A stretch of 64,000 nt of DNA from Streptomyces liliiviolaceus (GTDB lineage: Bacteria > Actinomycetota > Actinomycetes > Streptomycetales > Streptomycetaceae). The stretch spans positions 1,860,001 through 1,924,000 of the forward strand of contig NZ_JAGPYQ010000001.1 in assembly GCF_018070025.1 (NCBI RefSeq), written 5' to 3'. Positions 34,991 through 44,122 of this stretch are shown here, piece by piece; position 1 is the stretch's first letter; each line of letters opens with the position of its first letter. A program made the position numbers and the translations under genes. The notes beneath the pieces were generated by a model that saw only the letters and a list, made by a program, of their open reading frames with translations, ran no database searches and was not told where the DNA came from.

Positions 34991-35356
34991 CTATTCCTTG
35001 ACCATCACCACGGCCGTGCCGTACGCGCACACCTCCGTGCCCACGTCCTGCGCGTCCGTCACGTCGAAGCGGAACATCAGCACGCCGTTGGCGCCGCGTG
35101 CCCGTGCCTGCTCCACGAGCCGTTCCATGGCCTGGTTGCGGGTCTCCACCAAGGTCTTGGTGAGGCCCTTCAGCTCGCCGCCGATCATCGACTTCAGCCC
35201 CGCGCCGATCTGGCTGCCCAGATGCCTGGAACGGACGGTCAGCCCGAAGACCTCACCGATGACCTGCTCGACCCGGTAGCCGGGTACGTCGTTCGTCGTC
35301 ACGACCAGCACATCGGGCGCGGGGCCCTGCCCGCCGCCGTATTCTTCGATACCCAT
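34991..35356 (-). CDS. YbjQ/UPF0145-family protein
   Basis: The 121-residue protein has the UPF0145 core: VLVVTTNDVPGYRVEQVIGEVFGLTVRS, then RNQAMERLVEQARARGANGVLMFRFD and a closing beta segment. (Key motifs: GEVFG, GANGV.) Members form pentameric rings and are sometimes called heavy-metal-binding, without strong evidence for function. It is a stand-alone leftward gene. Confidence 0.87.
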   Translation of the reverse strand: MGIEEYGGGQGPAPDVLVVTTNDVPGYRVEQVIGEVFGLTVRSRHLGSQIGAGLKSMIGGELKGLTKTLVETRNQAMERLVEQARARGANGVLMFRFDVTDAQDVGTEVCAYGTAVVMVKE

Positions 35357-35496
35357 GGCTCACAGCTTTGTCCCAGTCGGGGCACAGTGCATCCTGTACG
35401 AGCCGGTGGAACCTGGTCACATCGTGGCGCGTTGATAACTTTGGTCGGCCACACCTTCGCCCGCCGCCGCATCCACCACCTCAGGAGCCCGGAAAC

Positions 35497-36516
35497 GTGA
35501 CGACGCTCGCCCTTGGCCCAAGCTGGTTGGATCCGGACTATCTGCTGGACTCGTTCGGCATCTGGGGCCTGCTCCTGATCGTCTTCGCCGAGTCGGGCCT
35601 GCTCATCGGCTTCTTCCTGCCGGGTGACTCGCTGCTGTTCACGGCGGGCATGCTGATCACCGCCGGCACCCTGGACTTCCCGCTGTGGGCCGCCATCGCG
35701 CTGATCTGTGTCGCCGCGATCCTCGGCGACCAGGCGGGCTACATGTTCGGCAAGAAGGTCGGCCCGTCGCTCTTCACCCGGCCGGACTCCCGCCTCTTCA
35801 AGCAGGAGAACGTCACCAAGGCGCACGAGTTCTTCGAGAAGTACGGCCCGAAGTCGCTGGTGCTGGCCCGCTTCGTGCCCATCGTGCGCACGTTCACGCC
35901 GATCATCGCCGGCGTCAGCGGCATGAAGTACCGCTCGTTCCTGATCTTCAACGTGATCGGCGGCGTCCTGTGGGGCGCGGGTGTCACGGCGCTCGGTTCC
36001 TGGCTCGGCAGCATCGAGTTCGTCCACAAGAACATCGAGCCGATCCTGCTCCTGATCGTCTTCATCTCGGTGGTCCCGATCATCATCGAGTTCCTGCGCG
36101 CCCGCGGTAAGTCCAAGAAGAACGCGGCGAACGGCGCGCAGGACGAGCCCCAGGCCGCCCACGCCCAGCAGGCGGCCCCCGTCATGGACGACCGCACGGC
36201 CCAGCTCCGCCAGATCCCGCAGCCCCACCAGAACGGCTACGACCACCAGCAGTACGGCCCCCAGCACGGCCAGGACCAGGGCTACGGCGACCAGGGCGGC
36301 CCGCAGCAGTACGACCAGTACGGCAACCAGAACCAGCAGCAGGACTACTACCAACAGGAGCAGCCGTACGGCCAGGACCAGAACTACGGCGGGCAGCAGT
36401 ACCAGTACCCGCAGGGCTACGGGCAGAACGCCCAGCAATACCCCGATGACCAGCAGCAGTACCAGCAGGGCCGGCAGCAGCCCTACCCGTACGGCCAGGA
36501 CTACCCGAGGAACTGA
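35497..36516 (+). CDS. DedA-family membrane protein with Gln/Tyr-rich C-terminal tail
   Basis: The 339-residue protein has a DedA/VTT domain in residues 1-210: the reentrant ESGLLIGFFLPGDSLLF motif, FGKKVGPSLF, FEKYGPKSLVLARFVPIVRTF and GMKYRSFLIFNVIGG, with transmembrane helices around them. DedA proteins flip lipid carriers such as undecaprenyl phosphate or phosphatidylethanolamine. After a basic KKNAANGAQ hinge, residues about 230-339 form a low-complexity tail very rich in Gln, Tyr, Gly, Asn and Asp (YDHQQYGPQHGQDQGYG and similar), more than half of these residues. The tail is absent from ordinary DedA proteins of about 200 residues. GTG 35497 has AGGAG nine bases upstream. Confidence 0.88.
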   Translation: MTTLALGPSWLDPDYLLDSFGIWGLLLIVFAESGLLIGFFLPGDSLLFTAGMLITAGTLDFPLWAAIALICVAAILGDQAGYMFGKKVGPSLFTRPDSRLFKQENVTKAHEFFEKYGPKSLVLARFVPIVRTFTPIIAGVSGMKYRSFLIFNVIGGVLWGAGVTALGSWLGSIEFVHKNIEPILLLIVFISVVPIIIEFLRARGKSKKNAANGAQDEPQAAHAQQAAPVMDDRTAQLRQIPQPHQNGYDHQQYGPQHGQDQGYGDQGGPQQYDQYGNQNQQQDYYQQEQPYGQDQNYGGQQYQYPQGYGQNAQQYPDDQQQYQQGRQQPYPYGQDYPRN

Positions 36517-36534
36517 CTGAGCCCCAGTGGGGGC

Positions 36535-36585
36535 GCCCTGAAGGGGCGCGGGGAACTGCGCGACAAGCCCCCACCGGCGGTCAGC
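36535..36585 (+). repeat. Single copy of the dispersed GC-rich element
   Basis: GGGGCGCGGGGAACTGCGCG followed by ACAAGCCCCCACCGGC, between the convergent ends of the DedA and threonine/serine exporter genes. Confidence 0.75.
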
Positions 36586-36615
36586 CGCACAACGACGGCC
36601 GCCACCCCACCCCTC

Positions 36616-38274
36616 TCAGAACCCCCGGGTCCGCTTCGCCGCCCGCCGCGCACCAGCGGCAGCGCCCGGCAGCCGCAGGAACAGCCGCGAGATCTCGGAC
36701 CCCAGGTTCATCCCGATCGCGATGGCCATCGCGAGCGCGGCCGCCTTGGAGAGCTGCACAAGGCCCTGGTCGACGTCGTTCTGGGCGATGGCGAGCAGCC
36801 CGAAGTACGTCGCGGAACCGGGCAGCAGCGGCCCGATCGCGGCGGTCGTGTACGGCAGCGCGGAGGCGAACCGGTAGCGCGACATGAGCTGCCCGAAGAG
36901 CCCCACCAGACCGGCCGCCACCGCCGTCGAGGCGACCGGTGAGATCCCGCCCGCGTAGTGCATCGCGCCGTACACGCTCCACGCGACCCCGCCGTTGAGG
37001 GTCACGACCAGCACGGTAGAACGTTCCTGCTGGAGGAGCACCGCGAAGGCGAGCGTGAGCAGCATCGACGCGCCGATCTGCCACAGCGGCCGGTTCGTCG
37101 ACAGCAGGGCCGCGTCCGGGTTGAGCTGGGCGCCCAGCGTCACGCCGAAGTAGAGGATCACCAGGACGCCGATGACGATGCCGACGTAGAAGTACATGAC
37201 TTCCAGGAGCCGGGCCGACGCGGTGATGTAGTAGCCGGTCAGCCCGTCCTGCACGCCCGCCACCAGCGCCCGTCCGGGCAGCAGCGCGAACAGCCCACCG
37301 GTGATCACCGCGGACGCCCGTACGTCGACGTGCGCGATCGTGAGCGCGGCGCCCAGCGCGGCGGCCGGCATCGCGGCCACCGTGAACTGGTAGAACTCCG
37401 GCAGCCCGCGCCCGGCGCACAGCCACGCCAGCCGGTCGCCCAGCATCGCGCCGACGACCGCCGCGACGAACACGATGACGTCACCACCGACGAGCACGGA
37501 GGCCGCGCCCGCGAGCAGCCCGGTGGCGAGGGTCAGCACCCAGCCGCTGTACGGGTGCCGGTTGCGGCGGATCTCCGCGAGCCGCCGGTAGGCCTCCTCA
37601 AGGGAGACCTCGGTCTGGTCGTCGCTGATGTCGTCGACGAGCTGGTAGACGGCCGCGAGGCGCGTGTAGTCGGTGCCCCGGCGCCGCACGGTCCGCGACG
37701 CGGTCACCGGGTCGTCGACCAGCGAGGGCTGGTACGAGATCGACAGCAGGGTGAAGGTGACGTTCGGCTCGCAGCGGTCGAGGCCGTAGGAGCGGCAGAC
37801 GGCGAACATCGCCGCGTCCACGTCCTCGGCGCCCTCCCCGCCCGCGAGCAGCAGCTCGCCGACACGCAGGGTCAGGTCGAGGACGCGCGGCACGGCCGGG
37901 CCCTCGTCCTCCGCCGTCTTCTGCACGGTCTCGGGCACGGGCCGGTCGGCGACCGGCATGCGCAGCATCGTGCGCATCCGGTCCTGCCAGGGGGCGTCCT
38001 TGGTGAGGTCGACCCGCGGTATGCCCGCCGGGGGCGTGAAGGCGGGCGCGTCCCTGGAGCTGTACGTCCTCGGCATGCTGAACGCCGACCCCTCGGAGGG
38101 ATCGGGGGCGGACGTCTGCGGACCGCCGTAGCCCTTCGGCAGCGCGAACTCGGACGTCGTCGAGGACTCCTCCTCGACCGGCGGGGCCTGTGTCACCACA
38201 CCGCTCGGCGCGGCGAAGGCGCTGCGTGCCTCGTCCGACTGCGGCTTGCGGTCCTCGGCGTCCGATTCCGTCAC
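36616..38274 (-). CDS. ThrE-family threonine/serine exporter
   Basis: The 552-residue protein has a soluble N-terminal tail (1-140), then the DUF1212 domain with conserved LDLTLRVGELLLAGGEGAEDV and a C-terminal ThrE_2 half with about five helices, ten helices in all. The family exports threonine and serine, as ThrE of Corynebacterium glutamicum does. The long unstructured N-terminus, Ser/Pro/Thr-rich, is extra relative to the smallest members. GTG 38274 is preceded by AGGAG at six bases. Confidence 0.88.
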   Translation of the reverse strand: MTESDAEDRKPQSDEARSAFAAPSGVVTQAPPVEEESSTTSEFALPKGYGGPQTSAPDPSEGSAFSMPRTYSSRDAPAFTPPAGIPRVDLTKDAPWQDRMRTMLRMPVADRPVPETVQKTAEDEGPAVPRVLDLTLRVGELLLAGGEGAEDVDAAMFAVCRSYGLDRCEPNVTFTLLSISYQPSLVDDPVTASRTVRRRGTDYTRLAAVYQLVDDISDDQTEVSLEEAYRRLAEIRRNRHPYSGWVLTLATGLLAGAASVLVGGDVIVFVAAVVGAMLGDRLAWLCAGRGLPEFYQFTVAAMPAAALGAALTIAHVDVRASAVITGGLFALLPGRALVAGVQDGLTGYYITASARLLEVMYFYVGIVIGVLVILYFGVTLGAQLNPDAALLSTNRPLWQIGASMLLTLAFAVLLQQERSTVLVVTLNGGVAWSVYGAMHYAGGISPVASTAVAAGLVGLFGQLMSRYRFASALPYTTAAIGPLLPGSATYFGLLAIAQNDVDQGLVQLSKAAALAMAIAIGMNLGSEISRLFLRLPGAAAGARRAAKRTRGF

Positions 38275-38380
38275 GCACTACTCCTGGTTCGCATGTCCAG
38301 TACGCCCCAGTATGCGCACTGATACGCCAACGGGCCGCGCAACCCGGTCGGGGTCGCGCGGCCCGCAGGACACAGAGGGA

Positions 38381-38872
38381 TCAGTGACCGCCCGCGTCCT
38401 TGGCGCGCTTGTACGAACGCTCGATCTCGGCCTCGGCGTCCGTGCGGCCCACCCAGTTGGCACCCTCGACGGACTTGCCCGGCTCCAGGTCCTTGTAGAC
38501 CTCGAAGAAGTGCTGGATCTCCAGACGGTCGAACTCCGACACGTGGTGGATGTCCCGCAGGTGCTCCACGCGCGGGTCGTGCGCGGGGACGCAGAGCAGC
38601 TTGTCGTCGCCGCCGGCCTCGTCCGTCATACGGAACATGCCGATGGCGCGGCACTGGATGAGGCAACCGGGGAAGGTCGGCTCGTCCAGGATGACCAGCG
38701 CGTCCAGCGGGTCGCCGTCCTCGCCGAGGGTGTTCTCGACGAAGCCGTAGTCGGCCGGGTAGCTGGTCGAGGTGAAGAGGCGACGGTCCAGACGGATCCG
38801 ACCGGTCTCGTGGTCCACCTCGTACTTGTTCCGTGAACCCTTCGGAATCTCGATCGTGACGTCGAACTCCAC
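38381..38872 (-). CDS. ppa: Inorganic pyrophosphatase
   Basis: The 163-residue family I enzyme hydrolyses pyrophosphate to two phosphates and pulls biosynthetic reactions forward. It begins [19 protein letters not shown] and has the metal site [10 protein letters not shown] and the DIHHVSEFD segment. GTG 38872 is chosen because GGAGGAG lies upstream and family proteins start at (M/V)[14 protein letters not shown] 38887 would overlap its own ribosome site. Confidence 0.96.
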   Translation of the reverse strand: MEFDVTIEIPKGSRNKYEVDHETGRIRLDRRLFTSTSYPADYGFVENTLGEDGDPLDALVILDEPTFPGCLIQCRAIGMFRMTDEAGGDDKLLCVPAHDPRVEHLRDIHHVSEFDRLEIQHFFEVYKDLEPGKSVEGANWVGRTDAEAEIERSYKRAKDAGGH

Positions 38873-38957
38873 CGGTGACTCCTCCATGATCAACACATAG
38901 TTCTGGTGGTTAAGTGTCCCTCACGCAGGTGTGTGATCGCGAAAGGGGCTGGTGGTC

Positions 38958-40616
38958 GTGCCAGAGCTGAGGCCTTGGCGGGCCGCGAGACCGCATGTGG
39001 TGCGGGTCGCGCGATCCGTGGGACCGCACCTCGTACGGGTGGCGGAGGCCGTGAAGCCACCGCTCGTACGGGCGGCGGAAGCTGTGAAACCACCGCTCGC
39101 CCGGGCGACAGAAGTCCTGAAACCGCTGGTCAAGCGGCCTTCGACCGTGCAGTTCACGACGGGCGCCGCCGCTCTCGGACTCGTCGTGGCGGCCACCGTG
39201 GTCACCGCGGCCGGGCCCTGGGACTCCACCGGCCAGCGTACGGCGGAGCGCGACTGGGCCGCATCGCGGGAGCGCGCAGGTGGCGCAGATCACGGCTCGG
39301 TGCCCGGTGCGTCCGGCAAGGAGCCGGCGCCCGCGCCGAGCGCCGTGTCCGTGCTCGCGGGCGTCGGCGGCTCCGTGGGCAGCGTGCCGTCGCCCACGGA
39401 GAAGGCCCTGGGAGGCGTCCTGGGGCCGCTGCTCGACAACCCCTCGCTCGGTTCCGACCGCGCGGGAGTCGTCGTCGACATGGCCACCGGCAAGCGGCTG
39501 TACGGCAAGGGCGCGGGCACCGCGCTGACTCCGGCGTCCACCACGAAGATCGCCACGGCCGTGGCGGCGCTCACCGCGGCCGGCCCGGACCACCGCATCG
39601 CGACCCGGGCGGTCCTGGAGCCCGGCACCGAGGAGGTCGTCCTCGTCGGCGGCGGCGATCCCACGCTGACCGCCCGCAAGGACGCGGACGGCAACGCGAG
39701 CCTGCGCGACCTCGCCGACGACACGGCCCGCGCCCTCAAGGCCCGCAAGACCGGAAAGACCGACAAGGGCGGTAAGGGCGGTAAGGGCGGTAAGGGTGCC
39801 GAGGTGACGCTCTCGTACGACACCTCGCTGTACGCGGGCACCTCCGTGCACCCCATCGGCGCCGGCAACACCAACCTCGCGCCGGTCACCGCCCTGATGG
39901 CCGACGAGGGCCGCCTCGACGACTCCTCCAGCGGCCCCGCGGACCGCAGCGACGACCCGGCCGCGAACGCTGCCGAGAAGTTCGCCGATCTCCTGCACGA
40001 ACGGGGGATCGAGACCACGGTCCCCGGCACCTCCAAGGCGTCGGCCCGCGCCAAGACCCTCGCCACCGTCAAGTCGCCGCCCCTGTCCGCACTCGTCGAA
40101 CGCATGCTGACCAGCAGTGACAACGACATCGCCGAGGCCCTCGCCCGCCAGACCGCCCTCGCCGCGGGCGAACCGGCGAGCTTCAAGGGCGGCGGCGCGG
40201 CGACCCACGAACAGCTGAAGAAGCTCGGCCTGCCGCTCAAGGGGGCGAAGTTCGCGGACGGCAGCGGTCTGGACCGCGCGGACAAGCTCACCGCGGACCT
40301 GCTCACGGCCCTGCTGGCCGAGGCCGCCGACCCGGACCGCCCCGAACTGCGCCCGGTCCTCACCGGCCTGCCCGTCGCGGGCTTCACCGGCACGCTCAGC
40401 AAGCGGTACGCGGGTCAGCCCGGCACCGGCCTCGTACGCGCTAAGACCGGCACCCTCACCGGCGTGCACACCCTCGCGGGCACGGTCGTCGACACCGACG
40501 GCCGCCTCCTGGCCTTCGCGTTCCTCACCGAGTCCGACCCGCCCACGGACGCGGCGACCACCCAGCAGGGCCTGGACACCCTGGCCTCGACCCTGGCGAC
40601 GTGCGGCTGCAACTAG
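38958..40616 (+). CDS. dac: D-alanyl-D-alanine carboxypeptidase/endopeptidase (PBP4 type)
   Basis: The roughly 552-residue class C penicillin-binding protein has SxxK in TPASTTK (S194, K197), SDN in SSDNDIAEAL and KTG in RAKTGTLTG. It removes terminal D-Ala from, or hydrolyses cross-links in, peptidoglycan outside the membrane. An unusually long cytoplasmic N-terminus (about 55 residues) carries four repeats of a [AV]x[AS]V[KG]P[PH]L[VA]R motif before the single transmembrane anchor. A Lys/Gly loop GKGGKGGKGGKG is inserted in the middle domain. GTG 38958 lies nine bases after GAAAGGGG; GTG 38952 is an alternative. Confidence 0.88.
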   Translation: MPELRPWRAARPHVVRVARSVGPHLVRVAEAVKPPLVRAAEAVKPPLARATEVLKPLVKRPSTVQFTTGAAALGLVVAATVVTAAGPWDSTGQRTAERDWAASRERAGGADHGSVPGASGKEPAPAPSAVSVLAGVGGSVGSVPSPTEKALGGVLGPLLDNPSLGSDRAGVVVDMATGKRLYGKGAGTALTPASTTKIATAVAALTAAGPDHRIATRAVLEPGTEEVVLVGGGDPTLTARKDADGNASLRDLADDTARALKARKTGKTDKGGKGGKGGKGAEVTLSYDTSLYAGTSVHPIGAGNTNLAPVTALMADEGRLDDSSSGPADRSDDPAANAAEKFADLLHERGIETTVPGTSKASARAKTLATVKSPPLSALVERMLTSSDNDIAEALARQTALAAGEPASFKGGGAATHEQLKKLGLPLKGAKFADGSGLDRADKLTADLLTALLAEAADPDRPELRPVLTGLPVAGFTGTLSKRYAGQPGTGLVRAKTGTLTGVHTLAGTVVDTDGRLLAFAFLTESDPPTDAATTQQGLDTLASTLATCGCN

Positions 40617-40648
40617 CTCCGCACGCCTCGGGGGGTGCCGCGTCGTCT

Positions 40649-40776
40649 CGCCTGCGGGCCGGTGGGGGCTGAGCGCGCAGTTCCCCGCGCCCCTTGAGGG
40701 GCGGGGCTGTAGGGCGGCCTGTCGCTTTTCAGGGGCGCGGGGAACTGCGCGGCCGGCCCCCACCGGCCCGCAGGCG
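40649..40776. repeat. Long inverted repeat made of two opposed dispersed elements
   Basis: Left arm 40649-40694 (starting CGCCTGCGGGCCGGTGGGGG) and right arm 40731-40776 (ending CCCGCAGGCG) are nearly perfect 46-base complements around a 36-base loop. It lies between the dac and zinc-protease genes, both rightward. The remaining bases of the 40617-40904 gap show only a possible TACGGT -10 box at 40892. Confidence 0.88.
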
Positions 40777-40904
40777 AGCGACCAGGGGTTCGAAGGGGCG
40801 CGGCGAACCGAGTGCCAGGCTGCGACGGACCCGCACGGTCCGGCAAGGCGCACCCCACGGCCCACCCCTGCCCCCAGCGGCAGCGCTCACGTACGGTTGG
40901 CAGC

Positions 40905-42029
40905 ATGACGAGCATCCGTGGTGCCGAGATGGTCGACTGGAATCTCGCGGTGGCGACCGCGACCCGGCTCGTACGGCCGGGCCCAGAGGTGAGCCGCGAC
41001 GAGGCCAGGGCCGTCGTCGCCGAGCTGCGCCGGCATGCAAAGGCGTCGGAGGAACACGTCCGCGGCTTCACGCGGATGGGCGGGGACGACCTCCACGACA
41101 CCCCCGTACTCGTCGTCGACCGCCCCGGCTGGGTCCGGGCGAACGTCGCCGGGTTCCGGGAGATCCTGAAACCGCTGCTCGACAAGATGCAGGAACGTCG
41201 CGGCAGCAGCCCGGGCGGAGCCGTCCTCGGCGCCGTCGGCGGCAAGGTCACCGGCGTCGAGCTGGGCATGCTGCTGTCCTTCCTGTCCTCCAGGGTCCTG
41301 GGCCAGTACGAGACGTTCGCCCCGGCCACCCGGGAACTGCCCGCCGGGGAGAACGGCGGCGGCAGGCTCCTCCTGGTGGCGCCGAACATCGTGCACGTGG
41401 AGCGCGAACTCGACGTCCAGCCCCACGACTTCAGGCTCTGGGTCTGCCTCCACGAGGAGACCCACCGCACGCAGTTCACGGCCGTTCCCTGGCTGCGTGA
41501 CCACCTTGAGGGCGAAATCCAGTCTTTCTTGGGAGAGACCGAGGTCGACCCCATGACGGTGCTGGAACGCGTCCGTGAAGCCGCCCAGTCCCTCTCCGGC
41601 AGCCGCCCCGAGGGCGAGGAGGGCGACGAGGCCCGTTCCATCGTCGAGATCGTGCAGACGCCCGCTCAGCGCGAGATCCTCGGCAGGCTCACCGCGGTGA
41701 TGTCCCTCCTGGAGGGGCACGCCGACTTCGTGATGGACGGCGTCGGTCCCGCCGTGGTCCCGTCCGTCGCCGAGATCCGCGAGAAGTTCCAGCAGCGGCG
41801 CGCCCGCGGCGCCTCCCGCCTCGACCTCGCCCTGCGCAAGCTGCTGGGCCTGGACGCGAAGCTGCGCCAGTACCGGGACGGCGAGCGTTTCGTCCGCGCG
41901 GTCGTGGACGAGGTGGGCATGGACGGCTTCAACCGCGTGTGGACCTCGCCGAACACACTTCCCACCAAGTCGGAGATCGCCAAACCCGCGGACTGGGTCG
42001 CGCGGGTGCACCGTAAGGCAGAGTCGTGA
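40905..42029 (+). CDS. Zinc-dependent metalloprotease (DUF2342 type)
   Basis: The 374-residue soluble protein carries the zinc motif HEETH at H183-E184-H187 in LWVCLHEETHRTQF, a following ESxx-like region and a conserved C-terminal VVDEVGMDGFNRVW segment. Actinobacterial members are often listed as F420-associated hydrolases because of genome context, without proof of function. The start ATG is seven bases after TACGGT with no ribosome site, suggesting a leaderless mRNA. It lies upstream of tilS and is probably read separately. Confidence 0.82.
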   Translation: MTSIRGAEMVDWNLAVATATRLVRPGPEVSRDEARAVVAELRRHAKASEEHVRGFTRMGGDDLHDTPVLVVDRPGWVRANVAGFREILKPLLDKMQERRGSSPGGAVLGAVGGKVTGVELGMLLSFLSSRVLGQYETFAPATRELPAGENGGGRLLLVAPNIVHVERELDVQPHDFRLWVCLHEETHRTQFTAVPWLRDHLEGEIQSFLGETEVDPMTVLERVREAAQSLSGSRPEGEEGDEARSIVEIVQTPAQREILGRLTAVMSLLEGHADFVMDGVGPAVVPSVAEIREKFQQRRARGASRLDLALRKLLGLDAKLRQYRDGERFVRAVVDEVGMDGFNRVWTSPNTLPTKSEIAKPADWVARVHRKAES

Positions 42030-42201
42030 ATTGAATTCGGCCGACGGCAGGTGAACGCCCCTCCAATCACCCGTCCGAGGGACCGTGGGGCATGGGTAGG
42101 CGTGCAATGCTCGGGGAACGGCCCGGTTCTGTCACCATCGACACACTCTGAGTGACCGAACCCGGGCTCACCCCCCGACAATTTCATGAAGGGAACCGGA
42201 C

Positions 42202-43242
42202 ATGGGTCCCCATCCTGCGGTCGCGGCGATACGCCTGGCGGTCCGCCGCGTACTCCACGACGTCCTCACCGATCACGCCCCCGGACGCGCCCCCGGCCAG
42301 ACCCCCGACGCGCCCTCGCGCGCGCCGCTCGTGCTGGTCGCGTGCTCCGGCGGCGCCGACTCCATGGCGCTCGCCTCCGCCCTCGCCTTCGAGGCGCCCA
42401 AGCTCGGCGTCCGCGCCGGCGGCATCACCGTGGACCACGGTCTGCAGTCCGGGTCCGACCTGCGCGCAGACGAGGTCGTCCTGCGGCTCACCGAGCTCGG
42501 ACTGGCCCCCGCCGAGTCCGTCGCGGTCACCGTCGGACGCGACGGCGGCCCCGAAGCCGCCGCCCGCGACGCGCGGTACGCCGCTCTGGACGCCACCGCC
42601 GAGCGGCACGGAGCCACCGCGGTCCTCCTCGGACACACCCGCGACGACCAGGCCGAAACCGTCCTGCTGGGCCTCGCCCGCGGCTCCGGGACGCGCTCCC
42701 TGTCCGGTATGGCCGCCGTCTCCGGCGGGCCCGGCGCCGACCGCCGCTACCGCCGTCCCTTCCTGCACCTGGACCGGCAGACCGCCCGCAAGGCCTGCAT
42801 GGCCCAGTCGCTGCCCGTCTGGGACGACCCGCACAACGCCGATCCGGCGTACACGCGCTCCCGGCTGCGCCACGAGGGGCTGCCCGCCCTGGAGAAGGCG
42901 CTCGGCAAGGGTGTCGTCGAGGCACTCGCCCGTACGGCCCAGCTGTCCCGTGACGACGCCGACGCGCTCGACGCGTGGGCCGGCCGGGCCGAGGCCTCCG
43001 TACGCGACGCGACGGGCCTCCTGGAGTGCGCCAAGCTCTACGCCCTGCCGCCCGCCGTGCGCCGCCGCATCCTGCGCCGGGCCGCCATCGAGGCCGGGGC
43101 GCCCGCCGGTTCGCTGTTCGCCCGGCACATCGAGGAGATCGACCGGCTGATCACCGGCTGGCGCGGCCAGGGAGCCATCAACCTCCCGGGCAAGGTCGTC
43201 GCCCAGCGGCAGGGTGGCAGACTGGTGATTCGGCAAGGCTGA
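42202..43242 (+). CDS. tilS: tRNA(Ile)-lysidine synthase
   Basis: The 346-residue N-type ATP pyrophosphatase has the PP-loop [12 protein letters not shown], the [12 protein letters not shown] motif and a shortened C-terminal substrate-recognition region. It attaches lysine to C34 of tRNA-Ile(CAU), changing decoding from AUG to AUA. The ATG is preceded by AAGGGAAC. It is followed by hpt and ftsH, the tilS-hpt-ftsH order conserved in many Gram-positive bacteria. Confidence 0.94.
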   Translation: MGPHPAVAAIRLAVRRVLHDVLTDHAPGRAPGQTPDAPSRAPLVLVACSGGADSMALASALAFEAPKLGVRAGGITVDHGLQSGSDLRADEVVLRLTELGLAPAESVAVTVGRDGGPEAAARDARYAALDATAERHGATAVLLGHTRDDQAETVLLGLARGSGTRSLSGMAAVSGGPGADRRYRRPFLHLDRQTARKACMAQSLPVWDDPHNADPAYTRSRLRHEGLPALEKALGKGVVEALARTAQLSRDDADALDAWAGRAEASVRDATGLLECAKLYALPPAVRRRILRRAAIEAGAPAGSLFARHIEEIDRLITGWRGQGAINLPGKVVAQRQGGRLVIRQG

Positions 43243-43246
43243 AAAA

Positions 43247-43305
43247 GAGTCGCCCTTCGGGTGGCGGCTCCCCCGGAGGGCAACCCCTTCGGGGAGCGGC
43301 CCCTC
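43247..43305 (+). promoter_or_regulatory. Structured leader with UUCG hairpins between tilS and hpt
   Basis: GAGTCGCCC-TTCG-GGTGGCGGCTC (43247-43270) forms a stable stem with a UUCG-type loop. It is followed by a second stem around CCCC-TTCG-GGG (43284-43294) embedded in GAGGG/CCCCTC. These could terminate tilS transcripts or attenuate hpt. Confidence 0.5.
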
Positions 43306-43349
43306 CTCGCCGAGGGACCGGGAAGCAGCCGGTGGGACGACCGAAAGTG

Positions 43350-43910
43350 ATGCGGGTGGACGCGAAAGACCTGGGCACCGACCTCCAGTCGGTGCTCATC
43401 ACCAAGGAAGAGATCGACGCGAAGCTGGTCGAGCTGGCCGCGAAGATCGACGCGGAGTACGCGGGCAAGGACCTGCTCATCGTCGGTGTTCTCAAGGGCG
43501 CCGTGATGGTGATGGCGGACCTGGCGCGGGCCCTGTCCACCCCCGTCACCATGGACTGGATGGCCGTCTCCTCGTACGGCGCGGGCACCCAGTCCTCCGG
43601 AGTGGTGCGGATCCTCAAGGACCTCGACACCGACATCAAGGGCAGGCACGTCCTGATCGTCGAGGACATCATCGACTCGGGGCTGACGCTGTCCTGGCTG
43701 ATCTCCAACCTCGGCTCCCGCGAGCCCGCGTCCCTCAAGGTGTGCACGCTGCTGCGCAAGCCCGAGGCCGCGAAGGTCGCGATCGACGTGGAGTGGGTCG
43801 GCTTCGACATCCCGAACGAATTCGTCATCGGGTACGGCCTCGACTACGCGGAGAAGTACCGGAACCTCCCGTTCGTCGGTACGCTCGCGCCCCATGTCTA
43901 CGGCGGCTGA
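43350..43910 (+). CDS. hpt: Hypoxanthine-guanine phosphoribosyltransferase
   Basis: The 186-residue purine salvage enzyme transfers phosphoribosyl from PRPP to hypoxanthine or guanine. The PRPP motif is [14 protein letters not shown], the metal/purine segment [19 protein letters not shown], and the C-terminal [25 protein letters not shown] closes the site (key part [13 protein letters not shown]). ATG 43350 begins the family N-terminus; GTG 43347 directly before it is also possible. Confidence 0.95.
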   Translation: MRVDAKDLGTDLQSVLITKEEIDAKLVELAAKIDAEYAGKDLLIVGVLKGAVMVMADLARALSTPVTMDWMAVSSYGAGTQSSGVVRILKDLDTDIKGRHVLIVEDIIDSGLTLSWLISNLGSREPASLKVCTLLRKPEAAKVAIDVEWVGFDIPNEFVIGYGLDYAEKYRNLPFVGTLAPHVYGG

Positions 43911-43929
43911 GGCACCCTGGACGGGTGAC

Positions 43930-43945
43930 GCCCCCTGACGGGGGC
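43930..43945 (+). terminator. Short hairpin after hpt
   Basis: GCCCCC (43930-43935) pairs with GGGGGC (43940-43945) around loop TGAC, 19 bases after the hpt stop. It is a weak terminator or pause site. Confidence 0.4.
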
Positions 43946-44122
43946 CCGCCCCCCGTGTGACGGCCGGGAACCTCAGCGGGTTTCGCGCCGTTGGAGCATA
44001 CGTGGACGGGGTTTGTCAGCCGGACCGTGCAGCTTCCGGTGGCAATGCTGGGGTACCGTCCGAATAACAGTCTTATCAAACTCACTATGGCAGGAGGGAC
44101 GGGGCGGCACCGCTCCGTATGG

